56,959 nucleotides of DNA from Amanita rubescens (GCA_015039365.1 WION01000334.1:1-56959), one strand, 5' to 3'. Numbered from the stretch's first letter, positions 13,195 to 25,278 are shown. A program made the numbers and translations. The notes: generated by a model not told the origin, from the letters alone.

Positions 13195-14614
13195 ATGAGA
13201 CAGACCACCATCTTCGACCTCCCAGCTGAGGTTCTAGGCGAAATCTTCACCCAATACGACAATCCAGCCATATGGGAAACCTGCAGAACATTCGCTACCG
13301 TCGCATTCTCTACAACATCACTTTGGACCGATATTCTTCGCGAAAGGATCTCGCGTGCGAGGGGCCGGCTCCTCGACGTGCTTATGTGGCTCAATACTGA
13401 GTCGGAAGACGCTGCAGAAGTATCTGCTCTGTGTAAGGTCTCAGAGGAACTATCTGCTCTGTGCAAGGTTTTCTCAGAGTTTAACGCCCAGATCCGCTGT
13501 TTCAAGCTCACCGCCATTGAGCCAACGATAACAGGCGCTGTAGTCCATGATATCTTCCCAAAGTCCGAGGTGATGCCAGCACTCGAGGTGCTTTCCGTTC
13601 TGTCGGAGCAGGGTTTAGAGGACCTGGGCGAAGCTACCATTTGGCCACAGCTGAGCTTGATTCTTGTAAACGCCTCTACGATGTTTCCAAACCTGCGAAA
13701 GCTTCACGTGAATACCTTCCACGACGTGGTACCGAGACTTCCCTCCACTCCGTCCTTTTCTCACCTGACCAAGCTCATCCTCGATGGACCGCTCGAATCG
13801 TCTAGTCCCCGCCCCTCGCTCATCGCGGCACTTCTCCATTGCACGCCGCAGTTGGAGTCGTTATGGATGAAGCACGATTCTTATGACTCAAATCATTGGT
13901 ACACGGGTCGAGGGATGTTCAATTTCGAAAAATATTCAGCTACCAAAGCTGAAGCATTTGGCAGTGTCGACGCCTGGGGTGGCCTGCGACTTGATGGGAT
14001 GTATCGCGGCGCCAGCACTGGAGGATCTGCATTTGGACGGATCTCGTGGGCCGTATGACTCGGGCTATGACTCGGACTCGATGTATGACTCAGACCCGCC
14101 GGACATAGATTGGAATGATTGGGTGTTGGAATCGGTGTACAACATGCTGAAGCTGTTTGCGTCGCGGTGCCAAAATGTGCGGCGATTTGCGATCACTCAG
14201 GCGTATTTATCGCGAAGTGCGTGGGACTGGCTGTTGTTTGGAGAGGATGAGAGAGGTCCACCGTTTCCAAAACTGGAGTGCATTGCGCTGCATGGGATAT
14301 TTGAATACGTGGGGAGCGATTTTGATCATTTGTTGATGGAGAAGTTTGCGCGCAATCCAAAGATTCCACTCAAGAGGCTTGCTTTGCTATATTGTGACTT
14401 TCCGTTGCGTGCGTCTGTGTTAGTGGACGTGTTTCGAGCGAGTGGGGCGAAGGAGCTAGAGTGTGACGAGTATGTACCTCGGTGGGAAGGGGGCGAGAGG
14501 GAGCAGTTTGACAAGCTTGGTGTGTCTTTGACGCGGCATGAGTCGGAGATGTATGAGGATGATTGGTGGAATCATGAACACGAGATTGATGCAACTGACA
14601 GCAAAGCGTATTAG
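13195..14614 (+). CDS. F-box/LRR protein, frame broken once
   Basis: F-box proteins carry substrates to SCF ubiquitin ligases. The start at 13195 is chosen because the F-box begins at once (MRQTTIFDLPAEVLGEIF, then Trp in TTSLWTDILRERI). Degenerate leucine-rich repeats follow, such as FPNLRKLHVNTF, HLTKLILDGPL and CTPQLESLWM. The first frame runs out around 13930. The matching LRR sequence (QLPKLKHLAVSTPG, then ALEDLHLDGS) continues in the next frame to 14614. The shift lies at or near the five-A run at 13929-13935; one base fewer there keeps one frame across the junction. No GT-AG intron was found that repairs it. It may be a sequencing or assembly error or a real lesion. The last 40 residues are acidic. 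A decayed relative lies at 19796-20400. Confidence 0.75.
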
Positions 14615-14879
14615 AGCTGGTTTAGATCACAAAATAGGAAGTCCGAAGTGTAATGTGAAGTCATCGACCAGCCCACAAGTGACGCTGTTACTGAGATACT
14701 AAAATGTGAAGGTTGACTGAATATAGATTTCGCCAAACCAGCGTAAGCAGATGCCAAAAAGTGCTGATCATATGAAAATATTATCAAGAATGACTTTTTT
14801 TCCGTCTCGTATTTTGAGTCAATGAGAAAATAGAACAGGACAGGAAATATTTATACGCGTGACTAATTCGGCACCCTGT

Positions 14880-15010
14880 CTACCTCAATTTGTGTAAGAG
14901 TCGTTGGGCCCAAGGTCGCAAGTCGATCCGTCTTGACTCTGAGGTTGCAGACAACACATCGGTTAGTATTATCACCACAGAAATTGCCTGATGCCCATCC
15001 CGTCGCATCA
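14880..15010 (-). pseudogene. Relic of an 8-Cys secreted protein exon
   Basis: On the minus strand this matches the third exon of the secreted protein gene at 20886-21222. Shared stretches include AATTTCTGTGGTGAT and GACTTGCGACCTTGG, and the downstream CAACGACTCTT is also conserved. At least one single-base insertion (near 14990) and a missing middle segment break the original frame. No Met-Lys exon, signal-peptide exon or promoter module was found upstream. A surviving open frame (14863-15156) contains GNFCGD but loses most of the cysteine spacing. Confidence 0.6.
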
Positions 15011-15581
15011 ACAATCGGATTGGAACACAAATCAGACGGAAGACACGCAACACATGATAGCTTCGTCTCGTGTCTGTTTTGCCGTTCTCGTATTGGAAAA
15101 TCATCAATGGTAGCAGTGCATTGTAAGGTGCTCTTTTCGATGACGTCCATGATCATCTAAATTTCACCGCTGTCGGCTCCGATGACACAGTCACACAGTT
15201 GAGTAATGCAGTTTATTTTCCATCTAATCGAGATGTTGAAAAGCTGAATTTTTCTAGCTCTGACTTATATAGGTGGAACAACTTCTCTATTACCCAGTTC
15301 AACCACCATCTACCTGTTGCATCTATTTTTGATCAGAGAATGAATCAGTATTAGCGCAAACCAACACTTACCTTTTCCCATCTATCCGGCCAACCGACTC
15401 TCGTTAGCGCCTTGTACGCTCTTATTCGTCTGAGATCTCCTTCGCACTCGTCGCCAACTCAGCGATCTTCACACCCTCTTCCATCCCTCTATAAACCCGC
15501 TCGGCACTTTCAATATACTTACCGCTCGCAAGCACTGTTAACTGTGAGAAAGGTGGACCCCATGGTAGCGACAACGGACGC
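15011..15581. other. Intergenic, nothing recognised
   Basis: No coding pattern is visible. A 'ctatataag' on the minus strand near 15265-15275 could be an isolated TATA element with no gene attached. Confidence 0.35.
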
Positions 15582-18016
15582 TGTATCAACCAGATTCACG
15601 CAGATTGTACTTTTGCTACGCGCGCAATTCTAAGTACTGGCCCTGCCACATTTATTCTAAAGCAGAAAAACGTAGTTTGCGACAGAAGAGCCTGCAAAAC
15701 GGTAAATTTCCAGCTCGTTCCCCACCCGGACCATTTCTCACTGGGGTCACCGTGATGGCGGCCGATAAGGTTTCTAAGTCCGACTAATGACTCTGAGCGC
15801 TCGCGACGATGTTACTGGAGCTACGTGGTTCGTCCGCACGCCTGTTTTCCTTTATGTCTTTTAGTAATCTATCGCATAAGCAACCCCACTACATCACTTC
15901 CACTCCCCGGCGATTTGCTCGAAGAAATTTTCATGCATCTAGACGCACAAGATCTCAGAAAGTGCCTGCCGGTATCAAAGCAAATCAACAATTTCATACA
16001 TTCCTCGGTGATCCTTCGGTATCGATTGGCCTGTCATGCGGCGGGCGTCGTTGACAACACGTATTGCACGCTCTCGTTCGCGGCACGCTACGAGGCTCTG
16101 ATGAAGCGAGAAAAGGCATGGTGCAGGTTTCAGCCAGCCTTTATAAAGACATTTGATGATGTGCATAACCGATTTCCCTTGTGGGACTTGACATCGGGCG
16201 TCTATCTGTATTGCCCTGTCTTGGCCCGTAGCCTGCACTATTGCTTGCTTCCATCCACACCCGACGATGTTCTACGATGGACAGCCGTACCCAATCATAC
16301 TCCAATAGTCGGGTTGACCTGGAATCGTCCACGTGCAGATATTATCCGTGAGGTGGGCGTGGCCATTGACGATCATGATCTCGTGGTCAACGTCATCTCG
16401 TACGTCGTCTAAAACCTATTTTATGAACGACACTCTCACTTTAAACACCAGGTCGACGCATCTCGATCAAGAAGGCACCATGCCATGGTGTTCAATATAC
16501 ATGACTCTTCTTCAATTCTCCACTGGAGAACACCATCCGTTGGCACATTGTCCACGAATCGATATACAAGACTACTACGAACTAAATCAGATCATTAAGC
16601 TGGAAATCGCCGGCGACAACCTTGCTCTCCTAGTCGGGACTCGCGGGGGGGATCAACTATATATCTTCGACTGGAAGACGGGCCATAAGAGATTGGTAAG
16701 TAGCTACCCTAATCCATTTTCTTTCCTAAACATTTGTCCTTTTTGCGTTAGAAACATCGAACTTGGGAGAGGGCCTACTGTTTTCTTGCTTTTGTATCAC
16801 CCGAAATTCTTCTGATACCCAACGATATCCGGGGCCAACATGAAGTTTGGGAGATCCCCAAGGAAGCAGATAGCGTTCCATATCAAGTGTTAAGTCTTCG
16901 TATTCCTGCTCTATCCAAGGAATATTCTATCAGTGGATTTTATTGCAGTGGTCGACCTGGCCCACATAACGTTCTACGCACTTCACCTAAACCATTCCAC
17001 GCTTCTGTAGACGAAACCACGATCATGACCACGGTTTTTATTAGTACCGCCCTTTCCCCAAACGAAACCAACCGAACATTCGTTCTTTTCATCCGCCGCC
17101 GATCTCTTCTAGAAACCATTACGAACCTCAGACGGACAGGTGTGCCTCCCCCATTCAATGTTCTAGCTCATGCCAATAACGAGGTGGTCATGTATGATGA
17201 CTCGGGAATGCCATACTCTTTCTCCACTATCACGGACTTTGAGGCACCCTCCGGAAAGGTGTATACCGTGAAGTCAATTCCTTGGTCTGAATGGGGACCA
17301 CCTATCTCAAGGTGGCTCGAGGCCAGGAGCAAGGCTCGAACCTGGTACACCTCTTCCGCCGGACAAAGATGGGCGCGTCTTGAGCCCGTCAATGACGATG
17401 ACAATGATGAAAGGTGCCGACTCAGCATAGTCGATTTCAACCCATATAACGTCTGCAATCCTCAAGATAATCTGCCAGGAGAGTTGGTTGTAGGACGGAA
17501 AGGAGACTACTTTGATCATGGTAATGTTTTTGCGGAGGTTATCGAGATGGGATTGGGCTGTACGATATACACAGCTCCCGAGGTGTATGATTATAATAGG
17601 TGGTTCATGGACGACGAGAGAGTGTTGGGTTTTAAGGTATTTGCAAGGCATGACTTTACGTCGTATAACTTACGGTTGGCAGTACGACTGGGACTCGGAG
17701 CACGGAGGGGTTGAAGAGATAACTGTATTCCATTTTGGCTGAGAGATTGTCATGCTTACTATGTGTCTGCTCGTCCTTGGTACTCGTCAGAAATATATCA
17801 CTTGCTGCCTCGACATCTACAACACCCTCAATCATGATAAATGACTGGAATTAAGGTATTGACTTGTCACCGGCGGTGATGACGTTGGTTCAGTACAACT
17901 TCCTCATGGAAAAGACAAAACATCTTACTACTAGTACGTGGCATGTCTAGCAGTCGTATTTTTTCGCTTGGTTCTCCAGCGACGTTGTAGCTGCAAGTCT
18001 ACATGCTTTATAAACC
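15582..18016 (+). repeat. Inverted repeat, arm A (2.44 kb, holds F-box gene)
   Basis: This segment is nearly identical to the reverse complement of 34688-37131. The match begins at TGTATCAACCAG and ends at CTTTATAAACC; sequence diverges abruptly outside both ends. No terminal inverted repeats, target-site duplication or transposase were seen, so it looks like a segmental duplication rather than a transposon. Confidence 0.9.
15809..17714 (+). CDS. F-box protein, arm A copy
   Basis: Probable SCF substrate adaptor. Four exons: 15809-15824, 15865-16399, 16452-16695 and 16752-17714. They sum to 1758 bp (585 residues) with consistent phase. The F-box is near the N-terminus (LPGDLLEEIFMHLDAQDLRK, then VSKQINNFI), a form common in expanded basidiomycete F-box families. 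The remainder is a beta-rich region without a named domain (for example LALLVGTRGGDQLYIFDWKT and SLRIPALSKEYSISG), resembling the propeller-like C-termini of such proteins. The 40 bp first intron is short, but its AG at 15863-15864 is what puts the F-box in frame with the ATG. There is no signal peptide. The arm B copy at 34992-36904 differs by scattered substitutions, a 9 bp insertion and loss of this acceptor. Confidence 0.8.
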
Positions 18017-18346
18017 CATTCTACATAGCATTCTGAGTTTCCGCCACTAGTAGTACAGCAGTTCACGATTATGATTCTGCTGCGACGCCGAATGTGAAGT
18101 GTGAATTCTAAAAACAAATACGTGCTGCTCCAGGTTTGACTCGACATTACTACAGCGTACTATCACACAGTGCTAGCGAGAGGCACGCGAAGCACCAACA
18201 AGGTCCTGTAATGTGTCGGTGGCGAAAACTTATAAAGCGCGCCACTCGAGTTCGCTGTCTCGGGATTACAATAACGACTAATCAATATATTCAAATCTGC
18301 ATACAACTATGTACAATTGAAAGACTCGGACAAGGTTAGTAGATTG

Positions 18347-18749
18347 CTACAGTAACTGGAACCCAGTTGCGAGCTCTGGATTGAACTGCATTGATCATAT
18401 TAATAAAACCCTCTTGGCACTGATTTCACCGAAAACGTACTAAAGCCATGTAGGCGGCATCCTCTTGGGCTTTCTCCGGAAATCTATTCCACGCCTCGCC
18501 GAAAGGCTCGCCATTAACTGACGCATACCAGTCAGTTTACGGTGCAATCGATTTTCTCAGAGGTACTACGTACTGTAGACAGTAGCATGATGGAGGTACT
18601 GTTTGTCGTTATACCCCCAACGATATTCGGGAGCTGGCAGTCTCTTGATTGTGGTCCAAATATAGAGGTTCTTGGAATTGGCTGTGTTGGCGTTAGTTAA
18701 GTACAACATGGACAGCTGGGAAAGCACCCTTACAGAAGTTGGTGTTCAT
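18347..18749 (-). CDS. Tiny dsRNA-binding-domain-like protein
   Basis: Four small exons, each too short to stand out alone, join with perfect phase: 18749-18734, 18681-18574, 18517-18441 and 18385-18347. They give 79 residues. The first intron has a clear branch-like CTTAACTAAC before its acceptor. The fold pattern fits a lone double-stranded-RNA-binding domain. A strand pair comes first (PEYRWGYNDKQY, then HHATVYINGEPFGEAW), followed by a final helix (FPEKAQEDAAYMAL) in the place of the RNA-contacting KKxAK helix. The key basic residues are reduced (PEKAQED instead of KKxAK), so RNA binding is uncertain. A TATATAAGG lies 37-45 bp upstream (18786-18794, minus strand), supporting transcription. 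Short stand-alone proteins of this type occur in many Agaricomycete genomes; the role here is unknown. Confidence 0.65.
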
Positions 18750-19795
18750 TTCGCTGGTACTGAGGAGTTGAACGATATTTTCTCGCCTTATATACCTGTA
18801 TGACCCCACAGCCTTCTGAGTTGCGGCGATGCCATAGTACGCCAGTTAACAGTTATGATTCTGCTGCGACGAGGGTGAAGAGTCAAACCAATGCGTGACG
18901 CAAGAAATATAATGGAAAATGAAGCGTGAAATTTGGTATAAATCATGTTATAGCACTGAGGATGCACATAGCATTACCTGTAAAAGAAATTGAATTCATC
19001 TAGATTTCGTCATGTTAGACTCCTTACTACCAAAAACGCCTCAAGGTCCTAGTACGGCTGCAGCGTCGCCGAAATCCTAATGCGTTTGAGGCGCACGTCT
19101 GTGAATGATAGCACTGCCTAAGGACAATAGAGTTGTGATGCGGGAGACTGAGTCTTATAGTGTAAGTTACACTTGGAAAGAGCGACGGGCGGACAGTAAA
19201 AATGACCCGACTTCCTAAAGCAATTTGGCGGCGAGAGTCTAAATTAGGGCATGCCTTCCGCGTCAATTGTTTGCGACCTGGACTCCGAATCATTTTGATC
19301 GCCACTGACAACGCTGTTGTTCGTTTGACCGCCCAGTCAGCACATGTTGTACAGCCACTGTGAAATGATGAGGGATTGTCGAGGACTCGGTCATGACGAT
19401 TTTTGGGGCCAGGAACTTTCCTTTGTACCGGGACGAAGCGATTATCTCGAAGGTGGTGCTGATCGTGGTTCCCAGAAATCCCAGTCAGCGTTGACGGGAT
19501 ACGGCAGTAGAGTAGGGTAGCGGAGAGGCGCTCGTGCCACTGGCGAAAGAGACATGAGCGGTAGCGGGGTAACGGAGCGGGACGACTCGAATGTGATACC
19601 TGTAGCAAGGAAACGCGTTCCAAACAATGTCATATCCCACTTTCTGCGTCATCGCTTTGGACAACCGTACCCGACTTTCTTCGATCCCGGATCTGAGGGC
19701 GCGCTGCTTCACATGTGCATAAACCCCGTTACGGAATACATGTCAGGATCCTGCGATGTTCAAGTTGTTAGCAGCACATAACACGCAAATTCGTG
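18750..19795. other. Intergenic, nothing recognised beyond a short repeat
   Basis: A 20-25 bp stretch (TTATGATTCTGCTGCGACG) at about 18852 also occurs at 18069, so the two flanks of the small dsRNA-binding-like gene share sequence. No gene was found in the rest; overlapping open frames at 19027-19780 on both strands show no family features. Confidence 0.35.
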
Positions 19796-20400
19796 AATTA
19801 AAATTCGCCGCGAGTATGGCCTTCATAGCGGGCGGTGTCATCTATGATCTCTTTCCAAACGTGAAAGCATTCTCAGCGCTCGAGGTGTTTCCTATTTTGT
19901 CAGAGGGAGACGGATTAAATGCCGAGTCTTGAGAGCTGTCTGGCGCGACTGGAGTTGGTATTCGCAAACGCCTCTACCATAATAACGCTTATTCTCGACG
20001 GATCACTCAAGGACGGGGATTGCTTACCCTGCGCTCATTGCGGCATTTCTCGATCGCACGCCACAGTTGAGAACACCACTATTGAGAAAACCCTTGACTC
20101 CGCCGACAGCTTCGGGTATTGTCAAGGGACGACCAGGGTTGGAGAATTCGCTGGACATTCGACTGCCGAGGCTGAAGCATCTGGCCATATCGGTCCCTGC
20201 GACGACTTGATTGGGTGCATCACTGTTCCTATGCTGGAGGATTTGCCTTTAGTAGATGGGGGATATGGAGAATACAACCGACCTGACTACGAATGGGGCG
20301 ATCGTGAGAGGACGTCGGTGCGCAACGGCGGCAACGCATTGAAGCTCTATGTCGTGCGGTCACGTGGACGCGTTTGACGAGAGCGTTCTGGTAGTACGTA
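19796..20400 (+). pseudogene. F-box/LRR relic
   Basis: Nucleotide-level similarity to the LRR part of the F-box gene at 13195-14614. It follows the same order: GGCGGTGTCATCTATGAT / GCGCTCGAGGTGTTTCCTAT / AAACGCCTCTACCAT / TTCTCGATCGCACGCCACAG / CCGAGGCTGAAGCATCTGGC / ATGCTGGAGGATTTGCC. Several stops and indels break the frame, and the F-box itself is missing. The partial frame 19919-20377 is only a fragment. Confidence 0.75.
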
Positions 20401-20699
20401 CTGTGAGGTTACCACTCCCACGGTCGCGGAACAAGCAGCTGACTAAGCGTTCGGTTCCGCGACGCGCTTGCATTTATTGCAAGCCCGCACCGGGAGTATT
20501 GGTTCACCATTGTTGTAAGGCCGTGATTGATGGACTTGAAAATTGAACCCACATTCTCACCCCTGCTGCGGCTCCGCAGCGACAGAGGAAACTACTGACG
20601 TTAATCCTTGGCTATATGACGGCAGGTACGTACTCAGAACTCTAGTGGTAAATATGCAATCCTGTAACGCCGAGAGCAAGATACTAATTCTCTCCTTGG

Positions 20700-20802
20700 G
20701 ACTGCGGGCGCAGCACATGCTGTTGCTCAAACAAGACGACGATGAGGAGTCATCCATGTGGGCCGGCTTGTGTGTAACGTCGAAAAGGTATAAAGAGGCC
20801 TC
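20700..20802 (+). promoter_or_regulatory. Secreted-family promoter module
   Basis: Upstream element GACTGCGGGCGCAGCACATG (about 20699-20720), a spaced block containing GGAGTCATCCATG and GGCCGGCTTGTGTG, then the core ACGTCGAAAAGGTATAAAG (from 20777). The TATA lies about 95 bp before the ATG. The same three-part layout precedes the genes at 47.6, 49.5 and 51.8 kb; the TATA core is also shared with 25.2 and 32.7 kb. Confidence 0.75.
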
Positions 20803-20885
20803 AAATGTCTCTTCAATCCCCAGAGAAGCATCTTCAATCCTTGATTTCGAGCTCGAATTCTCAACTCAATACTCACCACATAACG

Positions 20886-21222
20886 ATGAAGGTACAGCTA
20901 AAATTGCTGTAGACTTATGACTACGGCCAACTCATTCCTTTTTGCAGTTCACTGCTTTCGGTAGCATCATTGCTCTTGCCCTCGTCGGCGCTGCTGCTGC
21001 CCAGGTGCCTAACCCCAGTTCTTACCTACCATTGTGATTTGCGTTCTAATGCGGTTTTAGACATGCACGGTCAAGGCCGCTTGCCGATGCGATGGCATGG
21101 GAGCAGGAAATTTCTGTGGTGATCATGCTGCCCACCCTAATTGTCTCGATGGCCATCTCTACCAATGCGATCAAGACGGAACGACTTGCGACCTTGGCCT
21201 CAACGACTCTTGTAAAAAGTGA
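20886..21222 (+). CDS. Small secreted 8-cysteine protein
   Basis: Predicted secreted protein of 74 residues. Exons: 20886-20891 (Met-Lys only), 20948-21004 (signal peptide FTAFGSIIALALVGAAAAQ) and 21061-21222. Introns are about 56 bp. Cleavage probably follows AAAA. The mature chain of about 55 residues has eight cysteines, spaced C-x5-C-x-C-x8-C-x8-C-x7-C-x6-C-x7-C, including CRCDG, FCGD and TCDLG. Eight Cys suggests four disulfides and an extracellular, protease-resistant fold. No named family was recognised; size and layout fit effector-like or surface small secreted proteins, which is inference. The Cys pattern is shared with the genes at 25279 and 32835, and the first two exons also with the proline- and histidine-rich genes beyond 46 kb. 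Confidence 0.85.
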
Positions 21223-21700
21223 GGCAGGCTAAAGTGCCGAAGTAGCGTACAGAATATTTCCTATCATTGTTGTCTGTCCCCCGATCGGAAAATACGAGAC
21301 ATCTGCATCGAATCCTCGGGCCTGATGAATTTCGGAACATCATACCGCTTGACTAACCATCAAATAAGGTTTATATAACTGGTCATCCTGAACTATCTTC
21401 GCAGCTGAATGCAAAAGAACGCTTTCAAAAGCAGGTTCATGATGAAAAGTCGATCACAATTGCAAGTTGGTAATGTGATTTATAGAATAGATATACTTTT
21501 ACATATGAACATTGCATGTCACGTTGAACCGGGGACAGCTATGGGACAGCTGTAAGTGAAAAGGAATATGAATCTTGAGGTTTACCTGAATCTCGTGTAT
21601 TCGAACTGTAAAGCAGACATCCTTAGTGCCTTCATGGTATGCGAAGCTCCGGGGAGAAGCAGGTCATGTCACCGACACAGCCGAAACATCTCTTATTCGT
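21223..21700. other. 3' flank of secreted gene, nothing recognised
   Basis: A gene-free stretch without repeats that could be matched elsewhere in the window. Confidence 0.35.
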
Positions 21701-22620
21701 CGACATAATTTATAGTCCAATTCTTTCCCTTCTTCACCGCCAAACTTGGATTATGGACCACGGTGGGCATCGTTCCTCTCTTTCCCGGTGTCGGCAGTTC
21801 GTCCACTCCACCTGAGCCACCTACAACCAAACCAAAAAAAGGTAAAAAATAAAATCGCAAAAAAAATCTAGAGCGCTGGCGCACCTTTCTCGTAAAAAGC
21901 CAAAAAAATTCAAGGCGTAAATAAACCCAGATTTGACTCGTCCTTGTTCCCCTTTTGCCGCCTTGTTCGACTTTCTTAAATGGATGGACGTCGACTCCAG
22001 ACGCGTATACCCACTGTATGTGCATGGCGGCTGTTTGAAAGGAAAAAAAATGAAAATGACAAGAAAAGAAAAGAGGTTAGAAACGTAAGAAAAAATCGTT
22101 CAAAGCAGCTTCGTACTTTCTTTTCTTTTCTTTCCCTCCCTCCCCCTTTCTTTTTCACTGGAACTTTTTTTCATTGAGCGTTGCTGGTATCCACATATTC
22201 CCATGGGCGAACGTCGAGACGGACGGGCGAAGGATAAACCCTCTTTTTCTCGTTCCCCTTGATCCTTGAGGTTGACATCTCCATTTTCGCAGGTGTTCTG
22301 TCGCGTCCAAAGGGGAACGTCAAGCCAGGGCGGGCGACCGTCATCCAAAGCGAGGACCGAATCCTTGTCCTCTCTTGCCCCCCTGCGCATCTAACATTCC
22401 TAGATCACATGGATATCTTTGAACATACGAAGACGACGGCAAAGCAAGTGATTCGCACCCAGATTGGTAGGTTTCTTTTCTTTCCTCTTTTCTTCTTTTT
22501 TCGTCAAGAGGCAATGATGGAAAACGGCAGTGAGAAGCGGGTCATCTCCTTGTGCTTCCTTGTTGTGGGTCAAGACTACCAAAGCTTCTTCCGAGAAGTT
22601 CCGAGGCCTGAAAGGACTCG
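21700..22620. repeat. Inverted relative of the 7-10.9 kb repeat tract
   Basis: Carries the reverse-complement landmarks of the left tract. TCTAGAGCGCTGGCGCACC lies at about 21867, GGGCGAACGTCGAGACGG at about 22206, AACGTCAAGCC with GGGCGGGCGAC at about 22315, and TTTTTCGTCAAGAGGCAATG at about 22497. No coding capacity was recognised. Confidence 0.7.
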
Positions 22621-25196
22621 GTCTCTTCCTCGCACAGCAATTCACGGCGTTTCCCGCTCAAGCCGTTGTCGTTCGCCCTCGCATCCTATGACCCATGCCT
22701 GTGCTGCTATATGACCGATAGCGCAGGTTGGCCTCGGACCCTGCCACGCGAAGCGGTGGCCCACGTAACTGACCGTCAGCGTAGTATCGGATCAAAGCTG
22801 AGTTTCGGAAATTCCCTCGTATGCCTCATGCTCTTTGAGTCCGCCTGAACAATTGAGAATCTAGAAGATGCTATTACGGGCGCTATGTTAACTAATGCGT
22901 CGTTCAGTTGTCGACCTGCTCTTATCAACCTCGTTGGCGGAGAACGCGACGCTCAAAATACTTAAAAAGCAGCCACATGCAGTGCCATCCCTTCGGAGCG
23001 GATCTGCGTGCACGTCGAATTTCTGACTAGGTTATAAGGCAAAAGCGCTTTGAGTATGTGTTCGTGTAGATCTCCGCATCACGGATACTATATTCCCTTC
23101 AAAAACACCTGTCATCGTCGTATTCCGACGCATCAACATCACCTAACGCTCAACCTCAATTCCACACGTCTCATTTCCGCAGGATGGCATCCTTTCTCCC
23201 TCTAACATTTGCACGAGACGTGTGATGCCATCTCGTGGTTTTCATCCGCTGCGTAGCGTATGTCGCATCCTCTTCTCGTCCATCTCTCCTTGATTATCCG
23301 CATACATAGAGGTTGCTAGCCTACTCTGTAGTCTCACAGTCGGTGCGGTGAAGACATCAATTGATAGAACCATTCTGGAGGAGCTCAAGACTGTAACCTG
23401 TACGTAAATCTCAGACACCGCGGAGAAAACATCGTTGGATAAAGCGGCATTCATAACCCATCACCTCTGCCCACCTTCCTTCCTAGACCATGGATCCGGC
23501 CTGAGGAAAGACTCAAGGGCTTTTTTGCGCCCCTAAACTCCATACGCATAGACCACAATACCCGTCTTAGGAACGACTGAACCAAATCATACAGCAACGC
23601 CGGGCATTAATCGCCAGGATCGGGCACGATCAGGGATGGACAAACTCTTTCTTTTCCATGATTGCTCTTTCTACCTTTGGCACAAGCATCTCTTCTAGAT
23701 CACGGACAACTCCCAGGCTCTAATATTAATCGAAAGGATCAACGAGAAGCCGATATTGGTGATCCAGTGCAGTCCTTTCGTGGATATCTGGACTCGTTTT
23801 GAGAGAGATCAACAGCGGTGAGAATAGCCCGAGTCTTAACCATGCCCGTAACTCGCAGTTTCTTGACCACATTATGATATACGCACATTTTCCCTTCCCT
23901 CACCGTTTTATGGTACATTTTTCATCTTCTTTTCATCTCATCGTGCATCCTTGTGGCTCCAAGATTGTGACTTTCAAGTTAACTAATGCACGCTTAAAAT
24001 TTCCCGCAGAATTAGTTAACCATCCGTCGTACTCCGATCTATCCGATAAAGTCGAGAAACTCTATGAGTATACCTGGAATCCTTGCTATCTTCTATTCGT
24101 AAGCAATGTCAAAGACGATTTCGGCTCTGGACGTCCAACGCGAGTCTGGAATACAACATGGTTCCAGGCGCAGGTTTGCCAGCCTGCATCGGTCACATTC
24201 CAGCCGGTGCCAGCGGTCCAGGTGAACAAGTTCCAAAACTAGAAGCTAAACGTTGTCAACACGACGTACTGCACCATGGCTGTCCCATGAGTAAATACCC
24301 TCTCACCGTGACCATGCTGCTCCTCCATACACCACCGCACTTGACTCGATTTAGTTGAGGCAGATATAATTTACTGTTCAAGAAGCATGGCATAAACGGT
24401 TGGTAAGGAGATTTGGTGGCGCAAAACCGACGTATGCCTTAAAGTTCCGCAGTAGGAAATAAACTCTGTTGTTAGGTGCTACTTCCCCGTATTTTTATTA
24501 TAGGACGCAGTTTCTGTGGGGATCTAATAAACGTTCGAATACTTTCTACCCGCGGCGAAGAGTCTCTTGTTAACATGCGAAGAAAGACAAAGTCTACTAG
24601 TCCATTGCAGGTCAGTAGAAAATATGACCTTGCGCCGTTCCTGATTGATACAAATCAATCTTAGCGCGGGTTGACAACAACTTACTCGGGGCACGAGATC
24701 CAGTCCCTGGAAAAGTAATTGACATCAATGATTCTGATGACTTCAGCTTCTTCTCCCGTTATGTTTGTTACGGAGATATCGTTTGCGGTAAACTTCGACG
24801 AGAGGGCTGCAAAGAGGTGCTAAAAACATGTTTCCAAAGTATAATCATGCCTTGCACAGTCAAACCGATGCAAAAGATCATATGACTACTGCACATTGCT
24901 ATCAACTTGGACATTGAATATTAAATACAAGCTTCAGGGACTCTCTGTCTTCAGCTTGTTTGGGGCAAACCCCGCTGAATCCACTTGTATTAAATTTAGT
25001 AATGCTTCTATAATATAAAAGTAGCCAATTCTGGTTGTTGACGGAGACACGGATACGGGTTCATCTACAGCATCATGATAGCGATCGTACATGCCTTTCC
25101 TCCTAAATCATCAAAATAGTCCCCAGCGGCCGCAAGACATACATACCATTCATCGAACGAGGAAATCAGGAATTACTTTCACATATTTATTCTGTG

Positions 25197-25222
25197 TAAC
25201 GTCATCGAAAGGTTACAAGACG
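25197..25222 (+). promoter_or_regulatory. Core promoter, degenerate copy of family TATA block
   Basis: GTAACGTCATCGAAAGGTTACAAG corresponds to the family core GTCGAAAAGGTATAAAG but the TATA is changed to TTACAA. Upstream at about 25122, CAGCGGCCGCAAGACATAC is shared with the 32.7 kb gene. Confidence 0.55.
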
Positions 25223-25278
25223 GTTCTGCTTCACTCATCGGACATGTTTCTTGCCTCTGTCTCGAATTTGGCACCACA

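Noticed and set aside
15582..18016. Inverted arms as a transposon or its terminal repeats
   Set aside because: No short terminal inverted repeats, no target-site duplication and no transposase were seen; the content is an ordinary F-box gene.
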